64,000 nucleotides of DNA from Rhodococcus zopfii NBRC 100606 = JCM 9919 (GTDB lineage: Bacteria > Actinomycetota > Actinomycetes > Mycobacteriales > Mycobacteriaceae), in the NCBI RefSeq assembly GCF_001895025.1, contig NZ_BCXI01000040.1, positions 22,568 through 86,567 of the forward strand, written 5' to 3'. Position numbers and translations under genes: made by a program. Shown piece by piece: positions 1 through 9,195 of the stretch; positions within the stretch are counted from its first letter, which is position 1; each line of letters begins with the position of its first letter. A model generated the notes under the pieces. The model did no database searches. It saw only the letters and a list, made by a program, of their open reading frames with translations, and was not told where the DNA came from.

Positions 1-1268
1 CCGACCGTGACGCCATCGCGACGTGGGCACGACTGACCTACGGCTGGATGGGCCGCAGCCCCGACTACAAGGCGTCGTTCCTCGGCACCCTCGGCGCCAA
101 CGACGAGTTCTATTCGCCGTTCCAGGACAACGCGAAGCGCTGGTACCGGGAATCGCAGGAGAAGGTCCTGTACTGGAACCACGCGATCATCAACCCGCCG
201 GTGGACCGGTCGCTGCCGCCGGACGAGGTCGGCGACGTGTTCATGAAGGTGGAGAAGGAGACCGACGCCGGCCTCATCGTTTCCGGCGCCAAGGTCGTCG
301 CGACCGGTTCGGCGATCACGAACTACAACTTCATCGCCCACTACGGCCTGCCGATCAAGAAGAAGGAATTCGCGCTGATCTGCACGGTGCCGATGGACGC
401 GCCCGGCATCAAGCTCATCTCCCGCGCCTCGTACTCGCAGAACGCCAACGTCGTCGGCTCGCCGTTCGACTACCCGCTGTCCTCGCGCATGGACGAGAAC
501 GACGCCATCTTCATCTTCGACAAGGTGCTCGTGCCCTGGGAGAACGTCTTCATGTACGGGGACGTGGAGAAGATCAACAACTTCCTCGGTGGGTCCGGCT
601 TCCTCCAGCGCTTCACGCTGCAGGGCTGCACGCGTCTCGCGGTCAAGCTCGACTTCATCGCCGGCCTGCTCATGAAGGCCCTCGACGCGACCGGCGCCGG
701 CGGGTTCCGCGGCGTGCAGACCCGCGTCGGTGAAGTCATCGGCTGGCGAAACCTGTTCTGGTCGCTCAGCGATGCGATGGTCAACAACCCCGAGCCGTGG
801 CTCGGCGACACCGTCATCCCGAAGCTCGAATACGGCCTGACCTACCGGATGTTCGCGATGCAGGGCTACCCGCGGATCAAGGAGATCATCGAACAGGATG
901 TCGCGTCCGGCCTGATCTACCTGCCGTCCTCGGCCGCCGACTTCCAGAACCCCGATGTGCGGCCCTACCTGGACAAGTACGTCCGCGGCTCGGATGGCAT
1001 CCAGGCCGTCGATCGCGTCAAAGTGATGAAGGCACTGTGGGATTCGATCGGCTCCGAGTTCGGTGGCCGCCACGAGTTGTACGAGCGGAATTACGCCGGC
1101 AACCACGAGAACGTCAAGGCAGAACTGCTGTTCGCCGCCGAAGGACGCGGTGACGTCGCCTCCATGAAGGGTTTCGCCGAGCAGTTCATGAGCGAGTACG
1201 ACCTCGACGGGTGGACGGTTCCGGATCTCATCGGAAACGCCGACGTCAGCGCCCTCTACAAGAAGTAG
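1..1268 (+). CDS. 4-hydroxyphenylacetate 3-monooxygenase / phenol hydroxylase large component (5'-truncated by window edge)
   Basis: Two-component FADH2-dependent aromatic hydroxylase of the HpaB/PheA1 family, which ortho-hydroxylates phenolic substrates using FADH2 from a separate reductase. The reading frame is open from base 3, upstream of the first in-frame ATG at 48. The residues before that ATG ([19 protein letters not shown]) are typical HpaB core sequence, so the true start lies outside the window. About 421 of the usual ~520 residues are present. The flavin-binding core and the family's C-terminal [11 protein letters not shown] segment are visible. No reductase partner (HpaC/PheA2) is in the window. 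Substrate (4-hydroxyphenylacetate versus phenol) cannot be decided from sequence alone. Confidence 0.85.
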   Translation, partial: DRDAIATWARLTYGWMGRSPDYKASFLGTLGANDEFYSPFQDNAKRWYRESQEKVLYWNHAIINPPVDRSLPPDEVGDVFMKVEKETDAGLIVSGAKVVATGSAITNYNFIAHYGLPIKKKEFALICTVPMDAPGIKLISRASYSQNANVVGSPFDYPLSSRMDENDAIFIFDKVLVPWENVFMYGDVEKINNFLGGSGFLQRFTLQGCTRLAVKLDFIAGLLMKALDATGAGGFRGVQTRVGEVIGWRNLFWSLSDAMVNNPEPWLGDTVIPKLEYGLTYRMFAMQGYPRIKEIIEQDVASGLIYLPSSAADFQNPDVRPYLDKYVRGSDGIQAVDRVKVMKALWDSIGSEFGGRHELYERNYAGNHENVKAELLFAAEGRGDVASMKGFAEQFMSEYDLDGWTVPDLIGNADVSALYKK

Positions 1269-1349
1269 CCCAGTCTGCCGCGCGCGGGCAGCAGCACCCC
1301 ACCTGCCCGCGCGCGGTCCCGATCCACTCCCCCAGCGAAGGAGCGCCCG

Positions 1350-1841
1350 ATGTTCCTGGCACAGCCGGATTCCCGACCCCCCTGCATCCCGGAGTTCGAT
1401 GTGGCAGTCGTCGGGCGCTCCTTCGCGTCCCTGCGCGCGGCCGAACGATTGCGGCGCGAACTCCGTCTTTCGGTCACCGAATCCCCCGATGCACAAGCCG
1501 CCCGGTACGACGAGGTGAACCACCGATGGGAGATCGACACGGCCGGTGGCGTCGCGGCCCGGGCGAAGATTGTCGTTGAATCCTCCGGGACGATCCTGGT
1601 CGAGGGGCGTCGAGGACGATCCCTCGCCCAGGACGCCGACGGGCTCGTGGTGCATGGATATCCGAATCTGTTCCGCCTCGGCGATTCCGGAACACCCGAT
1701 CCGGTCGGGTCCGTGTGCCGATTAGTCGGGCACATGCGCACGAACGTTCTCGACTACATCGAGGCCCGGCCGACTGCGGCGTTCATCAACAGGCTCGACG
1801 CGGTGACCTTCGACCGCCCGGTCCCCCGTAACCTCCTGTAA
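1350..1841 (+). pseudogene. collapsed remnant of a Baeyer-Villiger flavin monooxygenase
   Basis: An open frame of 163 aa that strings together pieces of a ~500-600 aa Baeyer-Villiger monooxygenase. Near residue 17 is a degraded FAD Rossmann start (FDVAVVGRSFASL, where GAGFAGL is expected). A central 'HRWEIDTAGG' strand follows, then the C-terminal YPNLFRLGDSGTPDP block, equivalent to GFPNLF..GP.SP. The NADPH Rossmann motif and the FxGxxxHxxxW fingerprint are missing. Large in-frame internal deletions have therefore removed most of the enzyme, and it cannot be a working monooxygenase. A shortened protein may still be made. It follows the HpaB-type gene by 81 bp on the same strand. Confidence 0.7.
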
Positions 1842-1859
1842 TGGAACGACTCCGACCGG

Positions 1860-2612
1860 TCAATGAGCGGCCTCCGCGATCGCCTGCGCGAGCCAGTCGC
1901 AGCCTGCGCGCGGATCGTCGACCGTTCCGCCGTTGAAGCCGAGTTCGAGACCGCGCCGCACGTCGTCGACACTGCGCACCGGCCAGGCACCCATCTCGTA
2001 CCCCGCGTCGTGCATTCGCGACACCAGTTCCTCGGTCAGTCCGTCCCAGCCGCAGTAGAACGCGGATGCTCCCGTCTCCGCGAGCACCGCTTCGATTCCA
2101 CCGGGATGCCGTTCCCGATCGGGATATCCCATCGTGATCAGCCCGCGCGAAATATCCGGTGCGAGTTCGCGCATGCGCCGCAGTGCCTCCGGCTGGAAGC
2201 TCGTGAACCGGATTCGCTCGGCGTCGGCGGGACGAGCCGAGACGACGTGCGCGAGTTGCTCCGCGACCTCGCCTGCCTTGATCTCGACCTGAAGGGACAC
2301 CGTCGTCGCGTCGAGGACCTCCTCGAACGTCGGTACATGATTGCCGTCACCGACGTCGACGGCCCGAATCTGCTTGTAGGTCAGGTCGGCGACCGGGCCC
2401 AAGCCACGTCCGGACTCGTCCGCCGCGGTGCGGTCGAGCGTTGCGTCGTGCAGGACGATCGCAATCCCGTCCGCAGTCAGTCGAACATCGAATTCCAGTT
2501 CATGGACCCCGATCTGCTCGGCCAACCGGAAGGACGGCAGTGTGTTCTCCGGTGCGAGCGCCATCGCGCCGCGGTGCCCGACAACGGCATAGGGGGTGAT
2601 GCGTGCGTTCAT
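1860..2612 (-). CDS. ugpQ: glycerophosphodiester phosphodiesterase
   Basis: GDPD-family TIM-barrel enzyme of 250 aa that hydrolyses glycerophosphodiesters to glycerol-3-phosphate plus an alcohol. The N-terminus has the family signature: HRGA at residues 13-16, a PENT segment, the acidic metal ligands in ELEFDVRLT, and HDATLDRT with the catalytic His55. No signal peptide is evident, so it probably acts in the cytoplasm. The ATG at 2612 overlaps the stop of the upstream solute-binding protein gene (ATGA, 2609-2612), which implies translational coupling. Position as last gene of the uptake operon fits cleavage of imported diesters. Confidence 0.9.
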   Translation of the reverse strand: MNARITPYAVVGHRGAMALAPENTLPSFRLAEQIGVHELEFDVRLTADGIAIVLHDATLDRTAADESGRGLGPVADLTYKQIRAVDVGDGNHVPTFEEVLDATTVSLQVEIKAGEVAEQLAHVVSARPADAERIRFTSFQPEALRRMRELAPDISRGLITMGYPDRERHPGGIEAVLAETGASAFYCGWDGLTEELVSRMHDAGYEMGAWPVRSVDDVRRGLELGFNGGTVDDPRAGCDWLAQAIAEAAH

Positions 2613-3991
2613 TCGGCAACCAACTCCTCGTACTGGGCCCGGATGTCCTCGGCGTCCTTCCGGATGACCTTCGCGGCGGCGGACAGCACGGCCGCCGGGT
2701 TTGCGTTCTCGGTGTAGAGCTTCTGGATGACTCCGCGCATCTCGAGAATCGTCGAGGACACGTACCGGCGCGCGGCGTCGGGCTGACGTGCACGATCGAG
2801 TTGGGCCACGGCGAGACCGTAATTCGGATTCTCGGCGATACGTGCTGTGACGATCGGCGATGCGGTCGCGCCCTTGGTGGCGGGGAGATAGCCGGTATCC
2901 ACGGCCCAGTCGGCGGCCTGCTGGTCCTGGGCGAGGAATTCGATCAGCTTCGCGGCCGCTGCCTTGCGTTCGGGATCGGCATGCTTGAGGATAGACAGCC
3001 CGGCACCACCGGTCGGAACACCGGTGTCCTCGGCGACCGGGAGGTATCCCGCACCGATCTCGAAATCGGCTCCCTTGGTCAGGCCTGTGAGGGAACCTGT
3101 CGAATTCGTGATCGACGCAACGAGTCCGTTCGTGAAATCGGTGTTGATCTCCTGTGCGAGATACCCGATCTTGTCGTCGTTGACGCAGGCACGGTCGAAC
3201 TCGGCCGCCGCGATGGCCCGGTCGTTGTCGACAACCACGTCGAGTCCGTCGGAGATCGCGCCGTTGTGGTTCCACAGCAGACCCTGGAAATACCAGTCGT
3301 CGCCACCCGTGTAGGCACGCATCTTCAAGGTGTTGCCGCGGTAGGCGCGGCCGGTGATCCGATTGCCCCAGTCTCGGAACTCGTCCCAGGTTTCGGGTGC
3401 ACGATCGGGCAGGCCGGCATCGGCGAAGATCTCCTTGTTGTAGTAGAACAACGGGGTCGACCGGCCGAAGGGAACCCAGTACGACGACCCGCGCACGACA
3501 CCTTCCTGGAACAGGCGGTCGTGGTAGGTGGCGCTGTTCCAGCTTCCGGTGAAGTACTGGTCGAGCGGCTCGACCTGACTCGACAGGAAGAACTTGTTCC
3601 ACGACACGTCGGAGAAGACCGCGATCTCGGGGATCTGGCGGGCCTGCAGGCCCGCAGACAGCTTCTCGGTGACCCCGTCGTATCCCTGGAATTGCTGGAC
3701 CTCGACGTATGCGTCGCCCTGGGACTCGTTGAACCGATTCACCAAAGTCGTGAACGCCTCGCCGTTGGTGCCGGACCACGGGCTCCACACGACAACGTTG
3801 GTACGGCCGGCGAACTGGCCGGGCACGTTGACGTCCGGCTGCGCGAATGCTCCCGACGACGAACCCGACGACGGCGATCCGCACGCGGCCAAGATCGGCA
3901 CCGCGGTGGCGGCCATACCCGCCACGGTCAGGAAGCGCCGCCGGGTGAGCGCCGGGGGCGGCGTCACACGCTGACGATCGAACAGGGACAT
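2609..3991 (-). CDS. ugpB: ABC transporter substrate-binding lipoprotein (UgpB-like)
   Basis: Extracellular solute-binding protein family 1, 460 aa. The start at 3991 is preceded by a GAGGAG ribosome site and gives a combined Tat and lipoprotein signal: TRRRFLTVAG at residues 16-25 and lipobox LAAC ending at Cys37. A longer in-frame start at 4063 would put 24 unlikely residues in front. It should sit on the outer face of the membrane and feed the two permeases encoded just upstream. Glycerol-phosphate or glycerophosphodiester is the inferred ligand, because a GDPD gene is coupled downstream. Sugar-binding relatives share the fold, so the ligand is not certain. Confidence 0.85.
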   Translation of the reverse strand: MSLFDRQRVTPPPALTRRRFLTVAGMAATAVPILAACGSPSSGSSSGAFAQPDVNVPGQFAGRTNVVVWSPWSGTNGEAFTTLVNRFNESQGDAYVEVQQFQGYDGVTEKLSAGLQARQIPEIAVFSDVSWNKFFLSSQVEPLDQYFTGSWNSATYHDRLFQEGVVRGSSYWVPFGRSTPLFYYNKEIFADAGLPDRAPETWDEFRDWGNRITGRAYRGNTLKMRAYTGGDDWYFQGLLWNHNGAISDGLDVVVDNDRAIAAAEFDRACVNDDKIGYLAQEINTDFTNGLVASITNSTGSLTGLTKGADFEIGAGYLPVAEDTGVPTGGAGLSILKHADPERKAAAAKLIEFLAQDQQAADWAVDTGYLPATKGATASPIVTARIAENPNYGLAVAQLDRARQPDAARRYVSSTILEMRGVIQKLYTENANPAAVLSAAAKVIRKDAEDIRAQYEELVAE

Positions 3992-4043
3992 GGCTTCTCC
4001 TCGGGGGGTGCGGAGGGGGAACGGGAGCGGAAGAGCTTGTACG

Positions 4044-4871
4044 TCAGCGCCTGACGGCGGCACCGGCGAGTCCGGCGATGATGTAGCGCTGCGCGAAGAG
4101 GAACAGCAGGAGCATCGGAAGCATCACGATCACGGTGCCCGCCATGATCGGCCCCCACTGGTCGACGCCTTCGGTTTCCTTCAGGAACATCAAACCGATC
4201 GGAAGTGTGCGCGCCTGGAGCGAATTCGTCACGAGCAGCGGCCAGATGAAGTCGTTCCACTCGTCGATGACGGCGATGAGCGCCACCGTCACGATCGCGG
4301 GTTTGGACATCGGCAGCACGAAGTGGACGAGACGGCGCAGGTGTCCACAGCCGTCGAGTTCCGCGGCCTCGAGCACTTCCTTGGGCAGGGACATGAAGTG
4401 CTGGCGGAGCAGGAACGTGCCGAATGCGCTGGCCAGTCCGGGCAGGAAGATGCCTGCATATGTGTTGATCAAGCCAAGGTTGCCGATGGTCACATAGTTC
4501 ACGAGGAGGGTGACGTGGCCCGGCACCATGAGAGCACCCAGCACCGCCACAAAGATCCACTTCTTGCCGGGGAAGCGGAGGAACGCGAAGGCGTAGGCGC
4601 CGAACACCGCCAGCAGCACCTTCAGGGTCGAGCCGACCGTGGTGACCACGACCGAATTCACGAAGAACTGCCCGAACGGCACGGCCTCCCAGGCGCGCTC
4701 GAAGTGATCGAAGACCAAGGCCGACGGAACCCATTGCAGCGGCCAGCGATAGATCTCTTCCTCGGGCTTGAATGCCGAGCTGAGCATCCAGTAGAAGGGC
4801 ACCAGGAACACCAGGCCGACCAGGATCAGCCCCAATAGTGACCACGGGTGCCTGCGTGCAGCGGTGAGCAT
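4044..4871 (-). CDS. ugpE: ABC transporter inner-membrane permease (UgpE-like)
   Basis: MalG/UgpE-type permease of 275 aa with six predicted membrane segments. The cytoplasmic EAA loop is visible as EVLEAAELDGCGHLRRLVHF, the contact for the ATPase. The ATG at 4871 shares one base with the stop of the other permease (TGATG), so the two are made together. It forms the heterodimeric channel with the 4871-5839 product. The ATPase gene is not in this operon but lies at 7739-8821 on the same strand, beyond the DeoR and HAD genes. Confidence 0.88.
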   Translation of the reverse strand: MLTAARRHPWSLLGLILVGLVFLVPFYWMLSSAFKPEEEIYRWPLQWVPSALVFDHFERAWEAVPFGQFFVNSVVVTTVGSTLKVLLAVFGAYAFAFLRFPGKKWIFVAVLGALMVPGHVTLLVNYVTIGNLGLINTYAGIFLPGLASAFGTFLLRQHFMSLPKEVLEAAELDGCGHLRRLVHFVLPMSKPAIVTVALIAVIDEWNDFIWPLLVTNSLQARTLPIGLMFLKETEGVDQWGPIMAGTVIVMLPMLLLFLFAQRYIIAGLAGAAVRR

Positions 4872-5839
4872 CAGTAGTGCACCTTCTTCTCGACGTACCG
4901 CATCTGCACCACGGTCACGGCCATGAGCAGTACGAACATGATCATCGCGCCGGCCGCGGCGGTGCCCGCCTTGAACTGACGGAAACCTTCCGAATAGATG
5001 AACCAGCTGAGTGTGGTCGTGGCCTCCGCGGGTCCGCCCGCGGTCATCATCGCAATGAGGTCGAAGGATTGGAACGCGCCGATCACCTGTGTGACGGTGA
5101 GAAAGAAAGTCGTCGGAGACAACAGCGGAAATTTCACGTGCCGGAGGATCTGCCAGCGGTTCGCACCGTCGATCCGGGCCGCCTCGAGGACGTCCTGCGG
5201 CATCGCTTGGATCGCCGAAAGATAGACTATTGCAACGAAACCTACCCCTTTCCAGACCGCGACGATGATCAACGCCGGTAGTGCCCATTGGCTCGAGGTC
5301 GTCCAGTGCGGCGAGTCGAGCCCGAACAGCGAGAACACCGCCCGGGACAGGCCGTAGTTCGGGTCGAAGAGGAACAGCCAGACCGCGGCGACGGCGGCGC
5401 CGGAAAGAATGTGCGGCGAGAAGGCCAGGGCCGATACCGCCCTCCGTCCGGGTGCTTTCGAGGCGAACAGCAGTGCGAGCGCGAGCCCACCGACGATGCT
5501 GACCCCGACCACCACGACCACCCACACCAGGGTGATCGACAGCACCCGAATGAACGACGGATCGGTGAACAGCGTGAGGTAGTTGTCCAGACCGACGAAA
5601 GTCGGGCTGGGCGCGATCATGTCCCATCGGGTCAGGCTCAGATAGGCGTTCCCGATCACTGGCCAATAGGCAAATACGGCGATCAGTGCGAGGTTCGGCA
5701 GCGCGAACAACGCGAACAGCAGATACTCGCGCCGCCGGCGCCGGCTCGGACCGCTCGGAGACGGCGACGGCACCCGACGCTGCGACGCCGGCGCTCTCGG
5801 CGCCGGCACGGGGCGCTGGACTGTCAGTGACACATCCAC
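4871..5839 (-). CDS. ugpA: ABC transporter inner-membrane permease (UgpA-like)
   Basis: MalF/UgpA-type permease, 322 aa. The N-terminus is a proline- and arginine-rich cytoplasmic tail of ~38 residues followed by six membrane segments. The EAA loop DVLEAARIDGANRWQILRH is near residue 213. It is the first gene of the leftward operon (permease, permease, binding protein, phosphodiesterase). Its promoter should lie in 5840-6145, facing the DeoR gene. Confidence 0.88.
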   Translation of the reverse strand: MDVSLTVQRPVPAPRAPASQRRVPSPSPSGPSRRRRREYLLFALFALPNLALIAVFAYWPVIGNAYLSLTRWDMIAPSPTFVGLDNYLTLFTDPSFIRVLSITLVWVVVVVGVSIVGGLALALLFASKAPGRRAVSALAFSPHILSGAAVAAVWLFLFDPNYGLSRAVFSLFGLDSPHWTTSSQWALPALIIVAVWKGVGFVAIVYLSAIQAMPQDVLEAARIDGANRWQILRHVKFPLLSPTTFFLTVTQVIGAFQSFDLIAMMTAGGPAEATTTLSWFIYSEGFRQFKAGTAAAGAMIMFVLLMAVTVVQMRYVEKKVHY

Positions 5840-6145
5840 CGTCCTTTCTCAGATATCAATGAACTGTTAAGTAGGGCCTCAAACGCGACCATGTTGACAC
5901 CCAGGATCGACGGAGGTCAAACACTGCCGAATGGACCTTCCCGAGCTCGACCGAGGACTCCTGATCCGCTCAATATTGCTTTACAACAACATATTTCGAT
6001 CAACTCGTACTCATTGCCGGCCGGGCCGTTTCAGCTCGGATTCGACTCTCGGGAGTCAACTCTTCCCACTGATTTCACCGGGCGTTAATCACAGTAAAAG
6101 TGATATAACTTGGACGATCTACCAATCCGAGAGGCAGGAGTGCGC
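5840..6145. promoter_or_regulatory. divergent promoter region between the ugp-like operon and the DeoR gene
   Basis: 306 bp without a gene, noticeably more AT-rich than its surroundings. It must hold the leftward promoter for the transport operon and the rightward promoter for the DeoR gene. The clearest elements are an inverted repeat at 6085-6108 and a TATAAC hexamer at 6104-6109 that could be a -10 element for the DeoR gene. I could not assign a convincing -35. Confidence 0.5.
6085..6108. promoter_or_regulatory. probable DeoR-family operator (inverted repeat)
   Basis: Imperfect inverted repeat TTAATCAC-N7-GTGATATAA, with ATCAC/GTGAT as the perfect core. It overlaps a TATAAC hexamer and sits about 40 bp before the DeoR gene start. 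The position suits autorepression by the adjacent regulator and possibly shared control of the divergent transport operon. Regulator assignment is inferred from adjacency only. Confidence 0.45.
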
Positions 6146-7018
6146 GTGGGCAAGAGATCGATCAGGAGTTCCCGGCAGGATCGACTCGACTCCATCCTCG
6201 AATGTCTGATCGCCGACGAGGGTGCCTCAGCGCAATCACTCGCCGCGCGATTCGACGTCTCCCTCATGACGATGCACCGCGACCTCGACGAACTCCAGAG
6301 CCGCGGAATCGTACGGAAATTCCGTGGGGGTGTCAGCGTCCAGCGCACGAGCACCTACGAAATCGCCGCGCCGTTGCGACGACTCGTGGCCGTACCCCAG
6401 AAGCGCGCGATCGCCGCGGCCGCCGCCACGCTCGTCTCACCGGGCCAGGCCGTCCTGCTCGACGATTCCACGACCGCCGCGTCGATGCTCGACCACGTGC
6501 TCGGCATCGAGGACCTGCACATCGTCACGAACTACCTGCCCGTCCTCAACCGGATCGCGGGAGCCGGCACCGCCGGGACGACCGCGATCGGGGGAACCTA
6601 CGTCCCCGGGCACGAATCGTTCCTCGGCGTCGGGGCGGTCGCGGCAATCCGAGCGGTCCGAGTCGACACTGCATTCGTGTCCACGACGACGGCCGATGCG
6701 AACGGCACGTACCATCAGGAGGAATCGATCGTCGCCGTCAAGACCGAAATGATCCGGTCGGCGCGACGGCGGGTGCTGCTCGCCGATTCGGCCAAACTCG
6801 GTGCGACGTCACTGCATCTGGTGTGTGGTTGGGAGTCGATCGACGATTTGATCACCGATACCGGTGCCCCGGCCGAACTACTCGACACGATTCGCGACCG
6901 CGGCGTCCGCGTCACGGCGGTCACCCCCGAGAACGGTGCCGGCACGTCGGACGAGGAAACACTCCCTGCCGCTCCGCTCGACCGGTCGCCGACCCACGAC
7001 GAACAGGAGGATGCGTGA
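6146..7018 (+). CDS. DeoR/GlpR-family transcriptional repressor
   Basis: 290 aa. The N-terminal DeoR winged HTH (QDRLDSILECLIADEGASA... DVSLMTMHRDLDEL) is followed by a sugar-phosphate isomerase-like DeoRC sensor domain with the family's LLDDSTTA and GGTY motifs. I chose GTG at 6146 because AGGAG lies five bases upstream. TTG at 6110 would be a longer start but has no ribosome site. DeoR/GlpR proteins respond to phosphorylated sugars or glycerol-3-phosphate, which fits the flanking transport genes. The last 30 residues are acidic and probably disordered. Confidence 0.88.
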   Translation: MGKRSIRSSRQDRLDSILECLIADEGASAQSLAARFDVSLMTMHRDLDELQSRGIVRKFRGGVSVQRTSTYEIAAPLRRLVAVPQKRAIAAAAATLVSPGQAVLLDDSTTAASMLDHVLGIEDLHIVTNYLPVLNRIAGAGTAGTTAIGGTYVPGHESFLGVGAVAAIRAVRVDTAFVSTTTADANGTYHQEESIVAVKTEMIRSARRRVLLADSAKLGATSLHLVCGWESIDDLITDTGAPAELLDTIRDRGVRVTAVTPENGAGTSDEETLPAAPLDRSPTHDEQEDA

Positions 7019-7695
7019 CCCAGGTGGACACCGGAGTGCAAGCCGTACTTTGGGACATGGATGGAACGCTCGTCGACACCGAACCGTACTGGTTCCGTGC
7101 GGAAGCAGATCTTCTTGCAGCGCACGATATTCCATGGAGCCACCAGCAGGCCGCTGCGCTCGTGGGGAACTCGCTGCCCACTTCCGCCGCGGTGTTGCGC
7201 GCGGCGGGCATTCCGTTCGACGTCCGCGAGATCATCGACACCCTCCTCGAATCCGTCATCGCCCAGGTGCGCCGGCAGGTGCCGTGGCGTCCCGGTGCGC
7301 GCGAACTGCTGACCGCCGTTCGCGATGTCGGCATTCCGTGCGCGATGGTGACGATGAGCGAGAGGCCACTCGCTGCGGAGATCGACGGTCTACTTCCGGA
7401 CGGAACCTTCGAGTTCCTGGTCACCGGTGACATGGTTGTGCACGGCAAGCCCCACCCGGAACCGTATCTGCGTGCCGTCGAGGGACTCCGGGGCCGCTGG
7501 GGTGATATCGAGCACGGCCGGGTGGTCGCGATCGAGGACTCACTGCCCGGTCTGGCCTCCGCGAAAGCTGCCGGGCTTGTCACCGTCGGCGTCCCGAATG
7601 TCGTGGACCTGCCCGACGATCCCGGCCACACGCTGTGGCCGACACTCGAGGGCCGGACGGTGATACACCTGCATGAACTGTTGCAGGGCAGTTGA
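7015..7695 (+). CDS. HAD-superfamily phosphatase (phosphoglycolate/sugar-phosphatase type)
   Basis: 226 aa HAD hydrolase with motif I WDMDGTLVDTE (nucleophile Asp14, acid/base Asp16), a helical cap, the Lys of 'GKPHPEPYL' and motif IV 'IEDSLPG'. GTG at 7015 overlaps the DeoR stop (GTGA) and is preceded by CAGGAGG, so the two are co-translated. In this context it could dephosphorylate glycerol-3-phosphate or a sugar phosphate generated by the uptake system. The substrate is inferred, not seen. Confidence 0.85.
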   Translation: MTQVDTGVQAVLWDMDGTLVDTEPYWFRAEADLLAAHDIPWSHQQAAALVGNSLPTSAAVLRAAGIPFDVREIIDTLLESVIAQVRRQVPWRPGARELLTAVRDVGIPCAMVTMSERPLAAEIDGLLPDGTFEFLVTGDMVVHGKPHPEPYLRAVEGLRGRWGDIEHGRVVAIEDSLPGLASAKAAGLVTVGVPNVVDLPDDPGHTLWPTLEGRTVIHLHELLQGS

Positions 7696-7738
7696 TCCTG
7701 GTGGTGGCCGGGGATCATTCCGGCCACCACCGGCCACA

Positions 7739-8821
7739 TCATGCGCTCAGCCGCACACCACTGTCCGAGTCGAATACGTGCACCGCTGACGTCACCGGGC
7801 GGATGCGCACGACCGAATCGATCGGCGGTGGATTGTCACCGTCCGCGCGAACGGTGAGTTCGTGGCGCGCTCCCCCGCAAGAGACGTAGCCGTAGAGGAA
7901 CGCGTCGGCACCGAGTTCCTCTACGACCTCCACCCGCAGCTCGATCCCGCTGTCGTCGGTACTCAGTACGAACGATTCCGGCCGCACGCCGACGGTGACC
8001 GATCCGGCGCGCGCCCGGCCGAGCACCTCCCGCTCCACGGGGACCGTGTATCCGTCGAAATCGACACCGCCGTCGGCCACCGGCAGATCGAGGAAGCTCA
8101 TCGCGGGGGAACCGATGAAACCGGCCACAAATCGATTCGCCGGCCGCGTGTACAGATTTCGCGGTGTGTCGATCTGCTGCAACCGGCCACCGTCGAGCAC
8201 TGCCACCCGGTCGCCCATCGTCATCGCCTCGGTCTGGTCGTGGGTGACGTACACAGTGGTGACGCCGAGCGTGCGCGTCAGGCGCGCGATGCTTGTACGC
8301 GTCTGGACCCGCAGCTTCGCGTCGAGGTTGGACAGGGGTTCGTCCATGAGGAACACCTGCGGGTTCCGCACGATCGCACGCCCCATCGCGACACGTTGCC
8401 GCTGCCCACCGGACAACGCCTTGGGCTTACGGTCGAGATACTGCTCGAGATCGAGCATTTTCGCAGCCCCAGCGATCCGCCGTTGCCGTTCGTCCTTGGA
8501 GACCCCCGCGATCTTCAGCGCGAACCCCATGTTTTCGGCAACCGACATGTGCGGATAGAGAGCGTAGTTCTGGAAGACCATGGCAATGTCACGATCCTTT
8601 GAATCCACGTCGGTGACATCGGTGCTACCGATGAGCAGCCGTCCACTGTCGATGTCCTCGAGCCCGGCGAGCATCCGCAGCGAGGTCGTCTTGCCGCAGC
8701 CGGACGGACCCACCAGGACGAGGAACTCGCCGTCGGAGATGTCGAGGTCGAGGCCATCGACGGCGGGATGGTCGGAGCCTGGGTAGCGACGGGTGGCTTT
8801 GTCGAATGTGACGGTGGCCAT
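7739..8821 (-). CDS. ugpC: ABC transporter ATP-binding protein (UgpC/MsmK-like)
   Basis: 360 aa CUT1-type sugar/glycerol-phosphate importer ATPase. Walker A GPSGCGKTT is at residues 38-46, signature LSGGQ at 136-140 and Walker B FLMDEP around 158-162. The C-terminal OB/TOBE regulatory domain is typical of UgpC/MalK. The start at 8821 has an AGGAAAT ribosome site, and the longer frame upstream lacks support. It faces the HAD gene convergently with a 43-bp gap. It is presumed to power the permeases at 4044-5839, although such ATPases can serve several importers. Confidence 0.9.
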   Translation of the reverse strand: MATVTFDKATRRYPGSDHPAVDGLDLDISDGEFLVLVGPSGCGKTTSLRMLAGLEDIDSGRLLIGSTDVTDVDSKDRDIAMVFQNYALYPHMSVAENMGFALKIAGVSKDERQRRIAGAAKMLDLEQYLDRKPKALSGGQRQRVAMGRAIVRNPQVFLMDEPLSNLDAKLRVQTRTSIARLTRTLGVTTVYVTHDQTEAMTMGDRVAVLDGGRLQQIDTPRNLYTRPANRFVAGFIGSPAMSFLDLPVADGGVDFDGYTVPVEREVLGRARAGSVTVGVRPESFVLSTDDSGIELRVEVVEELGADAFLYGYVSCGGARHELTVRADGDNPPPIDSVVRIRPVTSAVHVFDSDSGVRLSA

Positions 8822-9195
8822 GGATATTTCCTTCCACGGGCAGGAACGTGCCCGACGATCCGAAGTGAACGGACGAACATCCGTCGCTGTCAGTTCACCG
8901 TCGTCACGTGAATGACCGGTTCTGCCGGCCCGAACGAGCCGTGAACGCGACCGGTCGCCCCGGGGTCCCAGGTGGTACCGGCGTCCCAGGCAGGACCGGG
9001 ATATCCCACCGATGCGGATCGGCCGTGTCCAGGGCATTTCGGCCCGAACAATCCGGGGTCTTAGACATCCCTAGGTATTTGCCCGGTGTGACCGGAGACA
9101 CAGCCTGGCATCGTGGAGGCATCACGGCACAGCCGCCCGCCGGCACCGAGCCGAACTCCGCATCGCCCCCGGTACGACGCCACATTGGAGATTCC
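8822..9195. promoter_or_regulatory. divergent control region between ugpC and benA
   Basis: 374 bp without a supported gene. The frame continuing upstream of benA from 8908 is open only because of high GC and shows no family sequence. The region should contain the leftward ugpC promoter and the regulated ben promoter. A direct repeat GTCCCAGG at 8965-8972 and 8983-8990 (18-bp period) is a candidate activator site for the LuxR-type regulator encoded downstream of benK. A CCTAGG palindrome lies near 9070. No clear -10/-35 pair was found. Confidence 0.4.

Noticed and set aside
2603..4054. Long rightward open frame (483 codons) opposite the solute-binding protein gene
   Set aside because: Shadow of a GC-rich gene: the leftward frame has a lipobox, Tat motif and family sequence; the rightward one has none.
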